Part shown: piece by piece, positions 4,500-7,695 of the stretch
Layout: every line of letters starts with the position of its first letter
Numbering within the stretch: position 1 is the first letter of the stretch
Assembly: GCA_964528605.1 (NCBI GenBank)
Contig: CAZGSV010000136.1
Span: 1 to 7,695, forward strand
Direction of reading: 5' to 3'
Source of the DNA: CAZGSV01 sp964528605
Lineage (GTDB): Bacteria > Armatimonadota > Zipacnadia > CAZGSV01
DNA length: 7,695 bases
Position numbers and translations under genes: made by a program
The notes under the pieces: model-generated
Seen by the model: only the letters and a program-made list of their open reading frames with translations
Told to the model about the DNA's origin: nothing
Database searches by the model: none

Positions 4500-7400
4500 A
4501 TGAACCGCAAGCCTGCGCTGCTCGTCCTCTTCCTGATTTCCTGCGTGCTTGCTCCCGGCGCGATTGCTGCGTCGGCGGAGTCGCCCTGGTCGGTCATGTG
4601 GAGCGTGGAGGGTACAGGGCGTTACTACGCCAGCCCCGCGCTCGCCGACCTGAACGGCGACGGGCGTCTCGAGATCATCGCCGCGGCGGCAGGCCATGAG
4701 CACCGCATGAACGCCTTTCGCTCGGACGGGTCGCTGCTGTGGTCATTCTCGGCTGCCGGGGAACTGCAAAGTTCGCCTGCGGTCGGCGATCTGGATGGCG
4801 ACGCGAGCCTGGAAGTCTTGCAGGCGGATGTCCTTGGTTATCTCTACTGCCTGCGCGCCGACGGCGCACTGCGGTGGGTGCGGTCGGTGCCCGAAGGGGT
4901 TCAATGGGGCTCGGTAGGCCTGGTCGGCTTGGCCAATGGGAAGCGCATGGCCGTAGCGGGGAGCACCTCGAAAGGGCTGTTCGCCTTCTCCCCCGATGGC
5001 GACCTCCTCTGGCGCTTCGATGTCGGCGGGAGCATAGGCGCGCCGTTGGCCGCCGCTGACCTTGATGCCGACGGCAACGACGAGATCTTTCAGGGCGGCG
5101 GCAAGCACCTCTTCTGCCTGAGCGCGAACGGGCGCCGGCGCTGGGCGATTCCGCTCATCGGCGCTCCGGACGCGGGGCCCGCGGTGGCGGACGTCAATGG
5201 CGATGGGCGTCTTGAGGTCGTCTTCGCGGATGCCGAGAAGAACCTCCGGTGCGTTCGCGCTGACAGTGGTGAGGAGTTGTGGCGCTTCGCTGCGCCCGCC
5301 AGCGTGGACTGCGCCATCGGCGTTGCCGACCTCGACGGCGACTCCAGGCTCGCAGTGGTGTTCGGCGACACAGGCGGTCACTTGCATCGCCTTGACAGCG
5401 AGGGCCGGGCCGTATGGAGCATTGACGCGGGCGGGCCCGTGTTCTCCGAGCCTGTCATCGTGCCCGTTCCAGGACCCGAGCGCTGGCAGATCGCCTACCT
5501 GACGCGCACTGGGATGCTCGAAGGCGTCAGCCCCAGCGGCGAGCGCCTCTGGTCCGTCAAGGTGGCGGGCGATGCGCCCAGCACCCCCGCGCTGGCAGAC
5601 CTCGGCGGTGACGGCAAGGCCGAACTGATCGTAGGCACCTACAGTCGCCAGTTGATCTGCTTCAAGAGTAGCCTGCCGTATCGGAACGGCGATTCGCTCT
5701 GGGCGATGCGGCGGCGCGGGGGAGTGCAGTTGGGCTGCGCGCTGACGCCGGCGCAACTCCTGACGCCCTCGGGGAAACTCGGCGCCCCAGTGCCTGCGCG
5801 GCGGGTGGGCGCAGCCATTGACTGGAGCGGCCTGCCTGACCCGCTTCCCATGGGCGAGGCTGCGCTGAGCGTCAGCGCTCCCGCGGCGAGGACCGACGAC
5901 GAAGGCTTCACGGTGGTGTCCGTCCGCATGCCTTCGGGCCGCCGCAGCACCTGCGCCAGGCTGACCTCCCCGCCGGAGCCGACCATCGCGACGGCATTCG
6001 TGGATGAGGCCGGCTCGGTTCTGGTCGAGGCCCAGGTGCTGGACGGCAGCGCAACGAGAGTCCTGGCCAGGGACTTCCGCCGCCTGCGCGCGTACCCCTT
6101 TGCCGCCGAGCATCAGCAACTGAAGCAACTCCTGGCTGAACTAGCAGAGCAAGGCGCGGCCATCGCTGCCGTCAGCCCGAAAGTGGCCGAGGCGCTGTCC
6201 GGCTGGTTCCGGCAGTTCGCCAACCAATCCGCTTCTTGGGCCGGACAGGCGCTCCGCCTGTCCGGCCGGCCGCAAGAGTTCAACCGCCTTCCGTACTCCA
6301 CCCGGCGCTCACTCATCGAGCAGGTGAAATCGGGCCTGGCTGTGCTTCGTCGCGAGGCGGAGCGGGCCCGTTTCGCCGCGCAGTACCTGAGCGCCGCCGA
6401 GCGCAAGGACACGCCCGTTGCGCTGGGACGCGAAAGCGGGCTGGTCAAGATCTTCCGAGATGAGCCCACGCTAAGCCGGCCGCTGCTGCCGGGCAAGGAG
6501 GCCATCGAAATGTGCGCTGCCCGCGGAGAGGCCGAAGGCGCCCAATTGGTCGTCATGCCTCTCTGGCGAGACTTGGAGGGCGTGGAGGTCTCCCTGGCTG
6601 GCGATCTGACCGGCCCCCAAGGCGCTTCCATCGCCGGAGCGCAGGTCACGGTGAACCCGGTCGGCTACGTGAATTGCCCGCAGCCGCCGTATCCGGTCGA
6701 GCGCGTGGGCTGGTGGCCGGATCCGCTTATGCCCGCCGGTCCCACCGATTGCCGCGCCGGCGAAGTGCAGCCCTTCTGGGTAACGGTCAACGTGCCGCGC
6801 GAGGCGAAGCCCGGCGACTACGAGGGTTTCCTGCTGGTCACGGCCAAGGGCGATCTCAGCCTGCGCGTGCCGCTGCGCGTGCGCGTATGGAATTTCGCGC
6901 TGCCGCAGAAGCCCGCGCTCGAGACGGAGTTCGGTATCGGCTACTATCCCGACTGGTTCGCCAACCCGCCTGGCTACGAGGCCATGCGGCGGCAGTACCT
7001 CGACTTCCTCCTGCGCCACCGGCTCTCAACCGCATCCACGGAGAACTCGGACCTCGACCTCGTCCTCGAGCGCGGCGCCACCAGCATTAACGTGGGCCCA
7101 GACAATCAAGCGCTCTACGAGGAGATGAAGCGCCGCGGCCTGCTCCCCATGACCTATAGCTACATCATTGACGAGCCGCCGGCCGAGCGCTTCGACGAGG
7201 TGAAGCGCGTCTACTCCGAGGCGCGCAAGAAGATCCCCGGCGTGCGCTTGCTCTGCACGGTCGCGCCGCAGCGCAAGGAACTGCACGGCTACATTGATCT
7301 CTGGGTTCCTATCCTCAACGACTATCAGGAGGGCCGCGCTCGCGCCCGCCAGCGCCTGGGCGAGCAAGTCTGGTGGTACGTCTGCCTCTTCCCCTATCCC

Positions 7401-7695
7401 GACTACCCCAACTACTTCATTGACTACCAGCCGATACGCCAACGCATACTCTCCTGGATGAACTGGAAGTACGGCGTGACCGGAATCTTGTACTGGAGCA
7501 CCACCTACGGCTGGACCGCCAACCCGCCCAAGGAGGGCGAGCGCTGGCCCGAGATCCCCTGGAACACCAACAGTTACATGGACTACAACGGCGACGGCAG
7601 CCTCATCTACCCGGGACCTAACGGTGAGCCCCTCAGTTCCATACGCCTCGAGGCCATTCGTGACAGCGTGGATGACTACGACTACTTCGCGCTGC
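4500..7695 (+). CDS. Secreted beta-propeller plus DUF4091/GH123-like protein, 3' end beyond window
   Basis: A single frame is open for 1065 codons to the right edge. The order is as follows. A signal peptide covers residues 1-26 (cleavage after AIA 23 or ASA 26). Eight propeller-like repeats cover about 42-390, with FG-GAP/VCBS-type calcium loops such as DLNGDG (50-55), DLDGD (97-101), DLDADG (187-192), DVNGDG (231-236) and DLDGD (277-281), each repeat ending near a Trp. A variable linker follows (390-530), then a helix-rich stretch (530-635), then a beta-sandwich (about 640-800) containing RGEAEGAQLVV and VGWWPDPLMP. Last is a DUF4091/GH123-type catalytic barrel with YSYIIDEPP and the adjacent acids D891-E892 expected for substrate-assisted hexosaminidases, then GILYWSTTYGW (995-1005) and IRDSVDDYDYF near the domain end. 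The inferred role is an exported protein acting on or binding N-acetylhexosamine glycans. The start is fixed by AGGGAGG 5 bases upstream. Confidence 0.88.
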   Translation, partial: MNRKPALLVLFLISCVLAPGAIAASAESPWSVMWSVEGTGRYYASPALADLNGDGRLEIIAAAAGHEHRMNAFRSDGSLLWSFSAAGELQSSPAVGDLDGDASLEVLQADVLGYLYCLRADGALRWVRSVPEGVQWGSVGLVGLANGKRMAVAGSTSKGLFAFSPDGDLLWRFDVGGSIGAPLAAADLDADGNDEIFQGGGKHLFCLSANGRRRWAIPLIGAPDAGPAVADVNGDGRLEVVFADAEKNLRCVRADSGEELWRFAAPASVDCAIGVADLDGDSRLAVVFGDTGGHLHRLDSEGRAVWSIDAGGPVFSEPVIVPVPGPERWQIAYLTRTGMLEGVSPSGERLWSVKVAGDAPSTPALADLGGDGKAELIVGTYSRQLICFKSSLPYRNGDSLWAMRRRGGVQLGCALTPAQLLTPSGKLGAPVPARRVGAAIDWSGLPDPLPMGEAALSVSAPAARTDDEGFTVVSVRMPSGRRSTCARLTSPPEPTIATAFVDEAGSVLVEAQVLDGSATRVLARDFRRLRAYPFAAEHQQLKQLLAELAEQGAAIAAVSPKVAEALSGWFRQFANQSASWAGQALRLSGRPQEFNRLPYSTRRSLIEQVKSGLAVLRREAERARFAAQYLSAAERKDTPVALGRESGLVKIFRDEPTLSRPLLPGKEAIEMCAARGEAEGAQLVVMPLWRDLEGVEVSLAGDLTGPQGASIAGAQVTVNPVGYVNCPQPPYPVERVGWWPDPLMPAGPTDCRAGEVQPFWVTVNVPREAKPGDYEGFLLVTAKGDLSLRVPLRVRVWNFALPQKPALETEFGIGYYPDWFANPPGYEAMRRQYLDFLLRHRLSTASTENSDLDLVLERGATSINVGPDNQALYEEMKRRGLLPMTYSYIIDEPPAERFDEVKRVYSEARKKIPGVRLLCTVAPQRKELHGYIDLWVPILNDYQEGRARARQRLGEQVWWYVCLFPYPDYPNYFIDYQPIRQRILSWMNWKYGVTGILYWSTTYGWTANPPKEGERWPEIPWNTNSYMDYNGDGSLIYPGPNGEPLSSIRLEAIRDSVDDYDYFAL
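6239..6267. repeat. Perfect 13-bp inverted repeat within the coding sequence
   Basis: The arms GGCCGGACAGGCG (6239-6251) and CGCCTGTCCGGCC (6255-6267) are exact complements around the 3-base loop CTC. The repeat lies in the helical linker of the propeller/GH123-like gene (about residues 580-590, SWAGQALRLSGRP) and keeps the frame open. There is no T-run after it. It resembles REP-type palindromic elements, but no second copy occurs in this window. Confidence 0.75.

Noticed and set aside
4743..6128. A 461-codon minus-strand open frame
   Set aside because: It is antisense to the propeller repeats. The repeats' codon periodicity keeps the reverse frame open, and it is rich in Ala/Arg/Gly/His without domains.

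Overview
This is a high-GC bacterial window with no mobile element, phage gene, CRISPR array, tRNA or rRNA that I can see. Two things suggest an environmental lineage such as Armatimonadota, Planctomycetota/PVC or a related candidate phylum: a non-HemE uroporphyrinogen-decarboxylase-like protein, and a large secreted propeller plus DUF4091/GH123-type protein. That placement is an inference from gene content only. Promoters resembling the sigma-70 consensus can be read upstream of several genes.

Layout. (1) Bases 1-1435, minus strand: gatC and gatA, subunits of the Asp-tRNA(Asn)/Glu-tRNA(Gln) amidotransferase. gatA runs off the left edge, so about the last fifth of it is missing. A TATAAT promoter lies just upstream of gatC. 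(2) Bases 1534-2499, minus strand: a URO-D superfamily protein that lacks HemE hallmarks, with its own promoter very close to its start. (3) Bases 2542-3511, plus strand, divergent from it: a putative secreted beta-sandwich protein whose reading frame is broken. There is a clear frameshift at about 2700 and a TAG at 3170-3172, followed by an open C-terminal piece. (4) Bases 3547-4293, minus strand, convergent with the broken gene: an integral-membrane methyltransferase of the isoprenylcysteine/phospholipid methyltransferase type. (5) Bases 4294-4499: a divergent promoter region with two GC-rich palindromes. (6) Bases 4500-7695, plus strand: one continuous frame of 1065 codons that leaves the window. 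It encodes a signal peptide, an eight-repeat FG-GAP/quinoprotein-like beta-propeller, a linker and helical segment, a beta-sandwich, and a DUF4091/GH123-like (beta-N-acetylgalactosaminidase-type) catalytic domain with an Asp-Glu pair.

How they fit together: gatCA is housekeeping (charging Asn-tRNA and/or Gln-tRNA by transamidation). The other genes do not form an obvious pathway. The large protein is probably an exported or surface glycan-active or glycan-binding protein. The membrane methyltransferase diverges from it and could be co-regulated through the shared 206-base intergenic region. I see no complete, unmistakably new multi-gene system. The items most worth a second look are the propeller-GH123 fusion, a perfect 13-bp inverted repeat inside its coding sequence, and the broken secreted gene.
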